DNA of 43,777 nt, from positions 1 through 43,777 of the forward strand of contig NZ_JAEVLT010000037.1 in the NCBI RefSeq assembly GCF_024494385.1. Direction: 5' to 3'. A program made the translations under genes and the position numbers. The notes beneath the pieces are model-generated. The model was not told the origin of the DNA and did no database searches. It was given only the letters and a program-made list of their open reading frames with translations. Source of the stretch: Bacillus sp. EB600. GTDB taxonomy: Bacteria; Bacillota; Bacilli; Bacillales; Cytobacillaceae. Positions 8,361 through 16,572 of the stretch are shown here, in pieces (position 1 is the stretch's first letter; every line of letters begins with the position of its first letter).

Positions 8361-9266
8361 ATGTTTGACAAAAGTGACCCACGTGCTACTTTGATACAAA
8401 CAAAGGAGAAAAAGAAAGAACTTAACGGAATTGCCGCTGCAGATTATGGGAAGTTCTATGAGCAAGAAACAACTGAAACGGATGGTTCTACAAAGACTTG
8501 GTGGATGCGCGGACAGAATTTCTTTATTTCCTACTCTGACGCAACCGATGGAGCAGAGTTTAAGCGACTAAACCAAGTAGATGAATATGTTTTGCTTCTT
8601 CCTGATAAGGAAAGCGAAGCAGAAGTTAGATGGGCAAATAGTGTAACAATAGTTGATGGTCTTAGCATTGCCTTCATTCCTGGAGGGGAAAGTGAGATTA
8701 AGGTAACAAAAGGCGGGAAAGTCATTCGCTTGTTCAGCACAGAGAATAAGGATCTTAAAGATCTCCCTTTTAATAAGGAATCCTATAGTGAGCTAAATCC
8801 GCATGTGGCATTGCTAGAGCCATGGCCTGAACCAACGGATGGTTACAAGGTAAGAGTATACAGCCTTGATGTGCCTAAAGAGGAAGGCAGATTTGGACGT
8901 ATTTTTAGATGCTCGACATTCATGGTGAACTTCTTAGATCCAAATGATGGACCTCGTGATCCATCTAAAATGTCGCCACATTCGCATGATGACTTTGAAC
9001 AATGTTCTCTGGCAATAGAAGGAGAATTTGTCCATCATCTTCGCTGGCCATGGACAACGAATATGGCTGATTGGCGTCCAGATGATCATGAGCTCTGCCC
9101 TAGTCCATCTGTAGCGGTGATTCCTCCGGGAGCTGTTCACACTACTCAGGCTACTGGCTCTGGAATCAACCAATTAATTGATATATTCTGTCCGCCGCGC
9201 GTTGACTTTTCAGAGAAAGATGGATGGGTTCTAAACGCAGACGAATATCCAATGCCAGAGGCTTAA
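8361..9266 (+). CDS. Bicupin-type protein, unknown substrate
   Basis: This 301-residue beta-rich protein contains a convincing cupin metal site in its C-terminal half: SPHSHDDFEQCSL gives His-x-His and Glu, and VIPPGAVHTTQAT supplies the last His. The N-terminal half looks like a second, metal-free cupin (FIPGGESEIKVTKGGKVI). Cupins of this size are dioxygenases, isomerases or lyases of small acids; I do not recognise the subfamily. The ATG has a CTTGGAGGTG ribosome site. The amidohydrolase gene follows 34 bases later, and the pair probably acts on consecutive intermediates of the imported compound. Confidence 0.65.
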   Translation: MFDKSDPRATLIQTKEKKKELNGIAAADYGKFYEQETTETDGSTKTWWMRGQNFFISYSDATDGAEFKRLNQVDEYVLLLPDKESEAEVRWANSVTIVDGLSIAFIPGGESEIKVTKGGKVIRLFSTENKDLKDLPFNKESYSELNPHVALLEPWPEPTDGYKVRVYSLDVPKEEGRFGRIFRCSTFMVNFLDPNDGPRDPSKMSPHSHDDFEQCSLAIEGEFVHHLRWPWTTNMADWRPDDHELCPSPSVAVIPPGAVHTTQATGSGINQLIDIFCPPRVDFSEKDGWVLNADEYPMPEA

Positions 9267-9300
9267 TTAAAATAATAAGATATTGAAGGGAGAAATAATA

Positions 9301-10191
9301 ATGTACGAAAAATTACTTGAAGGTGCTTATGATTTACATGTTCATACAGGTCCAGATATTAGCCAACGCAAATTAGATGATTTTGATTATACGGAACGTC
9401 TAAAGAAAATCGGCATGAAAGGATTTGTGATAAAATCTCACTACTTCAACACAGCAGAAAGAGCACGTCTTGTGAAAAAATTCCATCCTGATTTTAATCC
9501 AATTGGTGCCATTGCGTTAAACAATTCTGTAGGAGGAATCAATCCTACAGCAGTAGAAATGGCAGCTAAAGATGGTGCAAAACTGGTCTGGATGCCTACC
9601 TTTGATGCTGAAAACGAAATTCAATATATGTTCAATCAAACTGGTTATGAAGATCTACCACCATGGGCACAAGTGCAGTTTGATCGTCGAAAAGAAGGAA
9701 AATCCCAAACTGGAATTACTGTCCTAGAAGATGGGAAACTTAAGGAGCCAGTTCAAGAAATGCTCAAAATAGTTGCAGAAAACGACCTTATTCTTGCAAC
9801 AGGACATTTAAATAAAACTGAGATTTTCGCTTTAGTTTCAGCTGCTAAGGGACAAGGTGTTAGAAAAGTTGTCATTACTCATCCAACATTCTCTTCTATT
9901 GCTTTATCGAAAGAAGATCAGAAGGAATTAGCAGATTTAGGTGCATTCTTAGAAATATGCGTTGGTTGTATCACTCCACAATATGGAGCCACATGGGAAG
10001 ACATATACGAAATTGTCCGTTATGTGGGACCTGAAAAGTTTATTTTATCATCAGATCTTGGACAAATGAATAATCCATTCCCAGATGAAGGATTAATTGA
10101 AGCAGTGAAAAATCTCTCTGAAAATGGTTTTACTGATTCAGAAATTAGAAAGATAACTACTGAAAATACTTCATTCTTAGCAGAAGGATAA
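9301..10191 (+). CDS. Amidohydrolase-superfamily protein (DUF6282-like)
   Basis: The 296-residue protein starts with YDLHVHTGPD (His13, His15), the first metal-binding strand of amidohydrolase TIM barrels. It continues with KSHYFN, the GH of ATGHLN, THPTF and SSDLGQ, which supply the usual later Lys/His/Asp positions. I chose ATG 9301 over an in-frame TTG at 9283 because GAAGGGAG lies 10 bases upstream of it and the TTG overlaps that site. The family is largely uncharacterised; a hydrolysis or decarboxylation of a small acid or lactone is likely. It follows the cupin gene closely and shares its strand and style. Confidence 0.7.
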   Translation: MYEKLLEGAYDLHVHTGPDISQRKLDDFDYTERLKKIGMKGFVIKSHYFNTAERARLVKKFHPDFNPIGAIALNNSVGGINPTAVEMAAKDGAKLVWMPTFDAENEIQYMFNQTGYEDLPPWAQVQFDRRKEGKSQTGITVLEDGKLKEPVQEMLKIVAENDLILATGHLNKTEIFALVSAAKGQGVRKVVITHPTFSSIALSKEDQKELADLGAFLEICVGCITPQYGATWEDIYEIVRYVGPEKFILSSDLGQMNNPFPDEGLIEAVKNLSENGFTDSEIRKITTENTSFLAEG

Positions 10192-10328
10192 AGACGAGGG
10201 TTCATCTTAAGAAATGGATATATAAAATCAAAATTCGGCTCATTTTAGAATTAAAATGGGCCAAAACTACATGATTAATTAACTTGATGAAATAAAAAAC
10301 CTTATTCCTTTCAAAGTGAGGCAAAAAA

Positions 10329-11060
10329 ATGAATGCATTGATTGTCTATGCACATCCTGAGCCAACTTCCTTTACCGGTGCGCTTAAAGATACGGCAGTG
10401 AGAACTCTACAGTCTGTAGGGCATCATGTTGAAGTATCAGATCTTTACGAAGAAAATTTTTACGCTGTAGCTGGACGCCATGATTTTACCACCGTTGCTA
10501 ATCCCGACAGGTTTCATTATCAAGAAGAGCAGCTATACGCAAGCATGAATAATGGTTTTGCAGAAGATATACAGCGGGAGCAGGAACGTGTCAGAAAGGC
10601 AGACTTGATGATTTTAGTTTTCCCAATGTGGTGGGGAGGAATGCCTGCCATTCTTAAAGGTTGGATCGATAGAGTCCTAGGCTATGGATTTGCCTATGCA
10701 GATGGTCAGCGTTTCACAAGCGGCCGGTTCCTTAATCGTCGGGGGATTGCCTGTATTTCTGCAGGAGGATCAAAACAGCGCTTCTCCGAAACAGGTGTCT
10801 ACGGGGATGTTAAGAAGCTTCTCTACCCAGTCAATCGTTGTTTATTCGAGTACATTGGACTTGAAGTGTTAGATCCGTTTGTTGCCTATGCTGCACCTAG
10901 AGTTGGCGAGGAAGACCGGAAGGAGTTTCTTCTTTCTTGGGAAACCATGCTTCGTGAAATGATTGAAGATTCAGAGTGGCAAGATCGTTTGCGTAATGAT
11001 GCTGGCTTTGAAGCTAGGATGACGAATGTCGAGAAACAAGGATGGAAACAGAACCATTAA
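10329..11060 (+). CDS. NAD(P)H-dependent flavodoxin-fold oxidoreductase
   Basis: A 243-residue protein of the Flavodoxin_2 (NQO/KefF/MdaB) family. It has the N-terminal VYAHPEP for FMN/FAD phosphate binding, the core motif FPMWWGGMPAILKGWIDRV near residues 99-117, and GYGFAYADG thereafter. These flavoenzymes reduce quinones or related electrophiles in the cytosol by two electrons. It has its own leader (138 bases) and a GTGAGG ribosome site, so it may be separately transcribed. In this cluster it may reduce a quinone or an unsaturated intermediate; that is inferred from position only. Confidence 0.8.
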   Translation: MNALIVYAHPEPTSFTGALKDTAVRTLQSVGHHVEVSDLYEENFYAVAGRHDFTTVANPDRFHYQEEQLYASMNNGFAEDIQREQERVRKADLMILVFPMWWGGMPAILKGWIDRVLGYGFAYADGQRFTSGRFLNRRGIACISAGGSKQRFSETGVYGDVKKLLYPVNRCLFEYIGLEVLDPFVAYAAPRVGEEDRKEFLLSWETMLREMIEDSEWQDRLRNDAGFEARMTNVEKQGWKQNH

Positions 11061-11147
11061 TGTTCTCTTAATAATCAGTCAAGCAAATGCCGAATGCGGT
11101 AAGTTGGCTATTACAGATTATTATATACCCCTGGGAGGTACTTAGAA

Positions 11148-11801
11148 ATGAATAAAATTACTACAATTGAGGAAATTTCATCCATTTTTAAAAATGGTAT
11201 GTCAATAATGGTTGGAGGATTTTTGGGGGTAGGTACTTCAGAGAATCTTGTAACTATTTTGATGAAATCTGATGTAAGAGATATCACTTTGATCGCGAAT
11301 GATACTGCATTCACCGAGAAAGGCGTAGGACCGTTGATCGTTAACCGACGAGTGACGAAAGCGATTGTTTCGCATATTGGCACTAATCAAGAAACGGGTA
11401 GGCAAATGATTGCTGGTGAATTGGATGTTGAACTCGTTCCTCAAGGAACACTTGCAGAACGTGTTCGTGCAGGTGGTGCCGGTCTTGGTGGCGTGCTTAC
11501 TCCAACAGGTGTCGGAACGGTAGTAGAAGAAGGAAAACAAAAAATAGAAGTAGATGGCCGAGAATTCTTGTTAGAAAAACCGCTTCGTGCTGAAGTTGCT
11601 CTCCTAAAAGCATACAAAGCTGATAAAGCTGGAAATCTAGTATTCCATCAATCTGCCCGTAACTTTAACCCATTAATGGCTCTTGCTGCAGACCTTGTGA
11701 TTGTTGAAGTTGAACAACTGGTTGAAATAGGCGAACTTGATCCAGATGCAATTATGACCCCAGGAATTCTAGTAGACAAAATTTTGGTTCAAGGGAGGTA
11801 A
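11148..11801 (+). CDS. 3-oxoacid CoA-transferase subunit A
   Basis: The 217-residue protein has the AtoD/ScoA/PcaI pattern: GGFLGVGTSENLV near the N-terminus (glycine-rich CoA loop) and GGLGGVLTPTGVGT in the middle, with AVLLKAYKAD-type sequence thereafter. With the following subunit B it moves CoA from a donor ester (for example acetyl- or succinyl-CoA) to a free 3-oxo acid such as acetoacetate. The ribosome site is GGGAGG. The B subunit begins 7 bases after its stop, so the two are translationally coupled. The thiolase that follows would use the product. Confidence 0.9.
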   Translation: MNKITTIEEISSIFKNGMSIMVGGFLGVGTSENLVTILMKSDVRDITLIANDTAFTEKGVGPLIVNRRVTKAIVSHIGTNQETGRQMIAGELDVELVPQGTLAERVRAGGAGLGGVLTPTGVGTVVEEGKQKIEVDGREFLLEKPLRAEVALLKAYKADKAGNLVFHQSARNFNPLMALAADLVIVEVEQLVEIGELDPDAIMTPGILVDKILVQGR

Positions 11802-11807
11802 ATCATA

Positions 11808-12458
11808 ATGATTCAGACAGAAAAAAAACCAAAAGAAATTATCGCCGCCCGCGTAGCTAAAGAATTGAAAGATGGAGATGTCATCAATCTAGGAATTGGA
11901 CTTCCAACGATGATTCCAAACTATTTGCCTGAAGGCGTAAATGTTATTCTTCAATCTGAAAATGGTTTCATTGGCCTTGGACCAGTCAAGGGAGAAACTG
12001 AACTAGATTTAGTCAATGCTGGAGGACAACCTGCAGGAATTCTTCCAGGTGGAGTGTTTTTTGATAGCGCCTTTTCCTTTGAGTTAATTCGAGGAGGTCA
12101 TGTGGACGTTACAGTTCTTGGCGGCCTTGAAGTGGATGCTCATGGTAATCTTGCAAACTGGATGGTACCAGGAAAAATGGTACCTGGTATGGGTGGCGCA
12201 ATGGATCTCGTTACAGGAGCTAAAAAGGTTTTTGTAGCCATGGAACATTGCTCAAAAAAAGGAGCACCAAAAATTCTTGAGCAATGCACATTACCGTTAA
12301 CAGGTAAAGGCGTTGTTAATTTTATCGTGACAGAATTAGCTGTCTTCCATGTTACAGAAGAAGGATTAGAACTTCTTGAGCTTCAAGAAGGAGTTACTTT
12401 AGAAGAAGTTAAAGAAAAAACGGCTGCTTCTTTCAAACTTGGTCCAAACGTAAAGTAA
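11808..12458 (+). CDS. 3-oxoacid CoA-transferase subunit B
   Basis: A 216-residue AtoA/ScoB/PcaJ-type subunit. The catalytic glutamate is Glu51 in LQSENGFIGLG, preceded by INLGIGLPTMIPNYLP. GGHVDVTVLGGLEVD and NWMVPGKMVPGMGGAMDL follow, all standard for this family. It forms the active heterodimer/tetramer with subunit A encoded just upstream. Starting substrates in Bacillus relatives are acetoacetate or 3-oxoadipate. The adjacent acetyl-CoA acetyltransferase and the BKACE remnant favour acetoacetate. The ribosome site is AGGGAGG. Confidence 0.92.
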   Translation: MIQTEKKPKEIIAARVAKELKDGDVINLGIGLPTMIPNYLPEGVNVILQSENGFIGLGPVKGETELDLVNAGGQPAGILPGGVFFDSAFSFELIRGGHVDVTVLGGLEVDAHGNLANWMVPGKMVPGMGGAMDLVTGAKKVFVAMEHCSKKGAPKILEQCTLPLTGKGVVNFIVTELAVFHVTEEGLELLELQEGVTLEEVKEKTAASFKLGPNVK

Positions 12459-12490
12459 AAAACGAATTCAATATATAGGAGGAAAACAAA

Positions 12491-13675
12491 ATGCGTGAAG
12501 TTGTAATCGTAAGTGCTTGTCGTACAGCAATTGGAAATTTTATGGGAGCGTTAAGTAACACACCTGCAACAGAGTTAGGGGCAATCGTTATTAAGGAAGC
12601 AGTAAAGCGTGCTGGAATTACTGCAGATCAAGTAGATGAAGTGATCATGGGTAATGTGCTTCAAGGTGGACTTGGGCAAGGACCAGCTCGTACAGCAGCT
12701 CTTAAAGCAGGAATCCCTATTGAAAAACCGGCTACTGCCATCAATAAGCTTTGTGGTTCTGGAATGAAAGCTGTTCAATTTGCAACTCAAGCTATTCAAA
12801 CCGGCGACGCAGAAATCGTCGTAGCAGGCGGAATGGAAAATATGAGCTTAGCTCCTTACCTCCTTACAAAGGGCCGTACTGGCTACCGCATGGGAGATGG
12901 AAAAATTTATGACAGCATGATTAAAGATGGTTTACAATGTGCCATCAATGACTATCACATGGGAATTACAGCTGAAAACGTTGCAGAACAATATGGCTTA
13001 ACTCGAGAAGAACAAGATGAGTTTTCAGCTTGGAGCCAACAAAAAACAGAAAATGCCATTAAAGAAGGCAAATTCAAAGAGGAAATCGTTCCTGTAGCAA
13101 TTCCACAACGTAAAGGTGATCCTTTTTGTTTTGATACAGATGAATTCCCTCGTGCTGGAGTAACAAAAGAAGCTCTTGCAAAGTTAAAACCAGCATTTAA
13201 GAAAGATGGAACCGTAACTGCTGGTAACGCATCGGGTATTAACGATGGAGCAGCAGCATTAGTCCTCATGAGCAGAGAAAAAGCTGAAGAACTAGGCGTT
13301 AAACCAATGGCTGTCCTTCGCGGAATTGGAGCAGCCGGAGTTGATCCTTCCATTATGGGTATTGGACCAGTTCCTGCATCTAAGAAAGCCCTAGCAAAAG
13401 CTGGTTTGACTATAGATGATATGGATCTTGTAGAAGCAAATGAAGCATTTGCAGCTCAATCTTTAGCAGTAGGTCGTGATTTACAAATTCCAAATAAAAA
13501 ACTTAATGTGAACGGTGGAGCAGTAGCCCTAGGTCACCCAATTGGTTGTAGTGGTGCCCGCATTATTGTTACATTATTGCATGAAATGAAACGTCAAGAA
13601 TCACATTACGGATTAGCTACCCTTTGTATCGGTGGAGGTATGGGGATTGCCACAGTAGTTGAAATGGAAAAGTAA
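12491..13675 (+). CDS. Acetyl-CoA acetyltransferase (thiolase II)
   Basis: This 394-residue thiolase has all three catalytic elements: acyl-carrying Cys88 in NKLCGSGMKA, His349 in GGAVALGHPIG, and Cys379 in CIGGGMGI. Full length and no long insertion fit the biosynthetic/degradative acetoacetyl-CoA type. It cleaves acetoacetyl-CoA with CoA to two acetyl-CoA. It lies 32 bases after CoA-transferase B with AGGAGG, in the same operon, and finishes the conversion of free acetoacetate to acetyl-CoA. A longer-chain 3-oxoacyl-CoA substrate is possible but less supported. Confidence 0.92.
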   Translation: MREVVIVSACRTAIGNFMGALSNTPATELGAIVIKEAVKRAGITADQVDEVIMGNVLQGGLGQGPARTAALKAGIPIEKPATAINKLCGSGMKAVQFATQAIQTGDAEIVVAGGMENMSLAPYLLTKGRTGYRMGDGKIYDSMIKDGLQCAINDYHMGITAENVAEQYGLTREEQDEFSAWSQQKTENAIKEGKFKEEIVPVAIPQRKGDPFCFDTDEFPRAGVTKEALAKLKPAFKKDGTVTAGNASGINDGAAALVLMSREKAEELGVKPMAVLRGIGAAGVDPSIMGIGPVPASKKALAKAGLTIDDMDLVEANEAFAAQSLAVGRDLQIPNKKLNVNGGAVALGHPIGCSGARIIVTLLHEMKRQESHYGLATLCIGGGMGIATVVEMEK

Positions 13676-13744
13676 TAAAACTTTCTAGACAGTGCGAATA
13701 GTTGATTGTTTTACTAGGACATATCAAATTATAAAAAGGAGTGA

Positions 13745-14151
13745 ATGTTCAAGGGAAAAGTAATTATTACAGCGGCATTAACAGGAGCTTTAATTGCTCA
13801 CTTGCATATGATTGATGAAAATGGTCAAGGTACAATGGATATAAAAAGATTCAAGCAAAAGGTAGAGTCGGTTAAGGAGAAGGGCTGCGATATTATTCTC
13901 AATCTAACTACATCTGGTGAACTAAATGCAACGGATGAAATAAGAATAGCTCATTTAATTGAATTGAAACCTGAAGTGGCTACATTTGGTGCTGACAGAT
14001 AACATTTATTACTCATATGAAAGAATTGCAAAGTCTAATGCAGAATTTGTAGAAAGAGCCGTATGAGTTGTGCATGAATTTGATAAAGAGGTTGCAACAC
14101 CAAATAAGGCACGAGAAATTTTGGGTTTAAAGGTAGCAGTAAATTCTTGAG
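13745..14151 (+). pseudogene. BKACE (beta-keto acid cleavage enzyme) remnant
   Basis: An N-terminal piece (13745-14002, AAAAAGGAG before ATG) carries VIITAALTGA and HLHMIDENGQG, then LNLTTSGE and LKPEVATFGA. These are the DUF849/BKACE strands, but the residues between the first strand and the HLH metal motif are missing and the middle of the barrel is absent. After the stop, a second piece (14010-14151) reads YYSYERIAKSNAEFVERAV, one stop, then VATPNKAREILGL, the BKACE C-terminus. So the roughly 270-residue enzyme is reduced to its ends. BKACE condenses a beta-keto acid with acetyl-CoA to give acetoacetate plus a new CoA ester, exactly the acetoacetate source that the CoA-transferase and thiolase genes upstream would need. 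Confidence 0.8.
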
Positions 14152-14510
14152 GAATTAGTTTTGTTTAGAACAAAAGAACAGAAGAACATATGGCATCTGA
14201 AAATGATCAGGAACTTTTTAACCCATGTAAGGTAACTAATAAATCTCCTTATCTCAGGGACGTTTTCCAATATGGGAAAACGCCTTTTTACTCTAAAAAG
14301 TAAAAAATTAAAAAAGTGTGAATTTTTATTTTATTTATCATTTGGAAGTTCACTTTCATTTCTACTTTGGATCAAGATTAGCTCTTTATTGTCGTGTAAC
14401 GTACCTTAGCATAAGGAAAATATGGCTGAAAAAATCTTGTAAACACCGTTTGAAAACTCTTGTTTCAATCTGAATAATAAAGGGAACACCAAAGATTTCA
14501 TATATAATAG
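14152..14510. other. Intergenic with a terminator
   Basis: About 360 bases without a gene. A hairpin CGTTTTCC / GGGAAAACG with a T-run at 14259-14290 ends the CoA-transferase/thiolase transcript. The AT-rich rest leads to the GntR operator region. Confidence 0.6.
14259..14290 (+). terminator. Terminator after the thiolase/BKACE unit
   Basis: CGTTTTCC (14261-14268) pairs with GGGAAAACG (14274-14282) and is followed by CCTTTTTA. Confidence 0.8.
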
Positions 14511-14512
14511 AC

Positions 14513-14538
14513 AATATTATATAATATATATTATATAT
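14513..14538 (+). promoter_or_regulatory. AT-only palindromes, likely GntR operator
   Basis: Two overlapping perfect 14-base palindromes, ATATTATATAATAT (14514-14527) and ATAATATATATTAT (14521-14534), stand 34 bases before the regulator gene. They resemble the longer perfect palindromes in front of the dead paralogue (5167-5222). Binding by the GntR protein is inferred. Confidence 0.5.
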
Positions 14539-14567
14539 GGTAGGTTAAATAAATTTTAAGAAAGGAT

Positions 14568-15254
14568 TTGACTTCCATTAATACTTCAAATAAAAATATC
14601 TATAAAACAAAAACTGAAATGGTTTATGAAAAACTAAAAGAAGAAATCACTACCGGTTTTCTAGAACAGGGTGAAAAAATTGTTGCAAGAGAAGTTGCCA
14701 GGCAAATGGGCGTAAGTGACATTCCAGTTCGCGAAGCATTAAAGAAGTTAGAATCAGAGGGATTAGTTGAAAATATCCCTCATGTAGGCTCTAGTGTGAG
14801 CACAACAAATTTAAAAACTGCAAGGGAGATTTTTGCGGTTCGATTGGAATTAGAATCATACGCGGCTCGATTGGCAGCTAAAAACGCAACCCCCTCACAA
14901 ATTGATAAATTGCAAGAGATCGTGGATGCGATTGACCGTAATATTGAGGAATCAAATATATTAGAAATTAGTCGATTAAATACGGAATTTCATCAAACAC
15001 TTTATCATTTGTCAGGGAATGAAACGCTTTTTGAACTAATTTTATCACTAATGGAAAGGTCACAGTATTCCAAATCTATTTTTACTCAGGTTCCTGAACG
15101 AAAAAAACAATCCAATGAAGAACATAAGTTGATTGTTAATGCTATGCGCAATGGAAATGCCGAAGAAGCTGGAAAGGCCTTAAGAAAACAAAAGGCGCAA
15201 GCTTTTGCTGAACTTTTAGATGCTATGGAGAAGAAAGGCAAAAGAAGCGAATAG
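14568..15254 (+). CDS. GntR-family regulator, FCD subfamily
   Basis: The 228-residue repressor has a winged helix at about residues 15-85 (QGEKIVAREVARQMGVSD then PVREALKKLESEGLV) and an all-helical FCD effector domain after it. The FCD domain carries the acidic/histidine positions of its metal site (RLNTEFHQTLYHLSG, EEHKLIVNAM). It should sense an organic acid and control the surrounding catabolic genes and itself. The start is uncertain: the TTG at 14568 is only 1-2 bases from GAAAGGA, and an ATT at 14577 or ATG 14619 may be used. A decayed paralogue with the same operator type lies 9.3 kb upstream, at the other end of the cluster. Confidence 0.85.
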   Translation: MTSINTSNKNIYKTKTEMVYEKLKEEITTGFLEQGEKIVAREVARQMGVSDIPVREALKKLESEGLVENIPHVGSSVSTTNLKTAREIFAVRLELESYAARLAAKNATPSQIDKLQEIVDAIDRNIEESNILEISRLNTEFHQTLYHLSGNETLFELILSLMERSQYSKSIFTQVPERKKQSNEEHKLIVNAMRNGNAEEAGKALRKQKAQAFAELLDAMEKKGKRSE

Positions 15255-15358
15255 TTTTTAGGTGAAAGTTGTGAAAGAAAAGAATGACCTCAGGGGTCAT
15301 GCAGATAAGTAATGATCCAAAGGGTATCCTAGTTTGAAACTAATTATTACAGCAAGTA

Positions 15359-15372
15359 GAAATCGCTATCAT
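15359..15372 (+). promoter_or_regulatory. CcpA cre-like site before the dehydrogenase
   Basis: AGAAATCGCTATCA matches the cre consensus TGNAANCGNWNNCA except at the first base. It lies 62 bases before the dehydrogenase start. Confidence 0.45.
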
Positions 15373-15433
15373 TTATCTGTTCTTTTTCAAAGTTTCTGTT
15401 GGAGTGCAGATCATTATTATAGGAAGTGAACAT

Positions 15434-16450
15434 ATGAAGAAGCCTCATATTTTACAAATTTATCCTATGAACCATCCGGATGGGGAAAAAGTGCTAAATG
15501 AATTAGCACAAGTAAAAAAATTAGTTGCATATGATGAATCCGAAATAGTGAATTATTTGCAGAATCATCAAGTCGATGGGATTATTCTTCGTGCCCCAGC
15601 GCGAATTACGAAAACCATATTAGACAATTGCCAGGGAGTTAAAGCCATTTCAGGTGCGGGAGTAGGATTAGATAATATTGAGGTTGAATATGCAACCAAA
15701 AAGGGAATTCCGATACTGCATGCTCCCAAAATAAACAGTCAGGCAACGGCTGAACATGCCGTAGGTCTGCTATTAGCAGTTTTGAAGAAATTGACCTTCT
15801 TTGATCGAGAAACCCGCAAAGGAAATTCCGCCATTCGAAATGGAAATTATACCTTTGAACTGCATGGAAAAACAGTTGGTATTGTTGGCTTTGGCACAAT
15901 TGCCCAAATAACAGCCAAAATATTAGCTCATGGTTTTGGAATGAAGGCAGTTGCTTATGTTAGAAGCATTACAGATGATAAAAAGAAAATTGCAGATCAA
16001 TATGGGATTGAACTAACTACTTCCTTAGAAGAAATTTTTATTGAAAGTGATGCAGTGAGCCTACATCTACCTCTTACACAAGAGACAGATAAAATGATCG
16101 ATTACTCTTTGTTTAAATTAATGAAAAAAACAGCTGTTCTGATTAATACAGCACGGGGCGGTATTGTAAATGAGGAAGATTTGGCAAGAGCATTAAGGGA
16201 GCAGCTCTTTTTAGGAGCAGGTATCGATGTATTTGCTAAAGAGCCTCCTCCAAAGGACCATCCATTTTTTCAATTAGAAAATGTGGTGACAAGCCCTCAC
16301 GTTGCTGGACTCAGCTATGAAGCAGCAAGTAAATCCTCGATGACAATCGCTGAAAATATAATAAAAGTGATTAAAGGAGAACAAATTTCTGGGATTGCAA
16401 ATAAGCAGGTGTTTATAAAGGAACTTAAGTGTAATTTTCTTACAGTTTGA
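15434..16450 (+). CDS. D-2-hydroxyacid dehydrogenase, NAD-dependent
   Basis: A 338-residue member of the D-isomer-specific 2-hydroxyacid dehydrogenases. The Rossmann motif GFGTIA (Gly152, Gly154, Ala157) sits in GIVGFGTIAQI, and the catalytic triad is Arg241 (NTARGGIV), Glu270 (VFAKEPP) and His289 (SPHVAGLS). It interconverts a 2-oxo acid and the D-2-hydroxy acid. Relatives act on phosphoglycerate, hydroxypyruvate or glyoxylate. I chose ATG 15434 with AGGAAGTG upstream rather than the upstream in-frame start at 15404. It follows the GntR gene by 180 bases and is the last intact gene before the groEL fragment. Confidence 0.85.
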   Translation: MKKPHILQIYPMNHPDGEKVLNELAQVKKLVAYDESEIVNYLQNHQVDGIILRAPARITKTILDNCQGVKAISGAGVGLDNIEVEYATKKGIPILHAPKINSQATAEHAVGLLLAVLKKLTFFDRETRKGNSAIRNGNYTFELHGKTVGIVGFGTIAQITAKILAHGFGMKAVAYVRSITDDKKKIADQYGIELTTSLEEIFIESDAVSLHLPLTQETDKMIDYSLFKLMKKTAVLINTARGGIVNEEDLARALREQLFLGAGIDVFAKEPPPKDHPFFQLENVVTSPHVAGLSYEAASKSSMTIAENIIKVIKGEQISGIANKQVFIKELKCNFLTV

Positions 16451-16493
16451 ATGAGAAAAATGGGACTCCTCTTTTATAAAAAATGGGGAGGTC

Positions 16494-16568
16494 TTAACAA
16501 CTAAAGCAGTTGTTGCTGACAAACCAGAACCAGTCGGTGCTGGAATGCCTGATATGGGCGGTATGGGT
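16494..16568 (+). pseudogene. groEL: groEL 3' fragment (25 codons)
   Basis: The frame LTTKAVVADKPEP followed by VGAGMPDMGGMG is the characteristic C-terminus of Bacillus GroEL, lacking only the last few Gly-Gly-Met residues. It is preceded by unrelated sequence, with no groEL body. It stops making sense at ATGGGCGGTATGGGT (16554-16568), which is itself a variant of the attachment core, and integrase-derived sequence (other strand) begins straight after. It therefore marks a junction where recombination used one of the tandem GGM repeats of groEL. Confidence 0.8.
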
Positions 16569-16572
16569 AGTA

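Noticed and set aside
10236..10261. Inverted repeat GGCTCATTTTA / AAAATGGGCC as a terminator after the amidohydrolase
   Set aside because: No T-run follows on the plus strand, so a rightward terminator is not supported.
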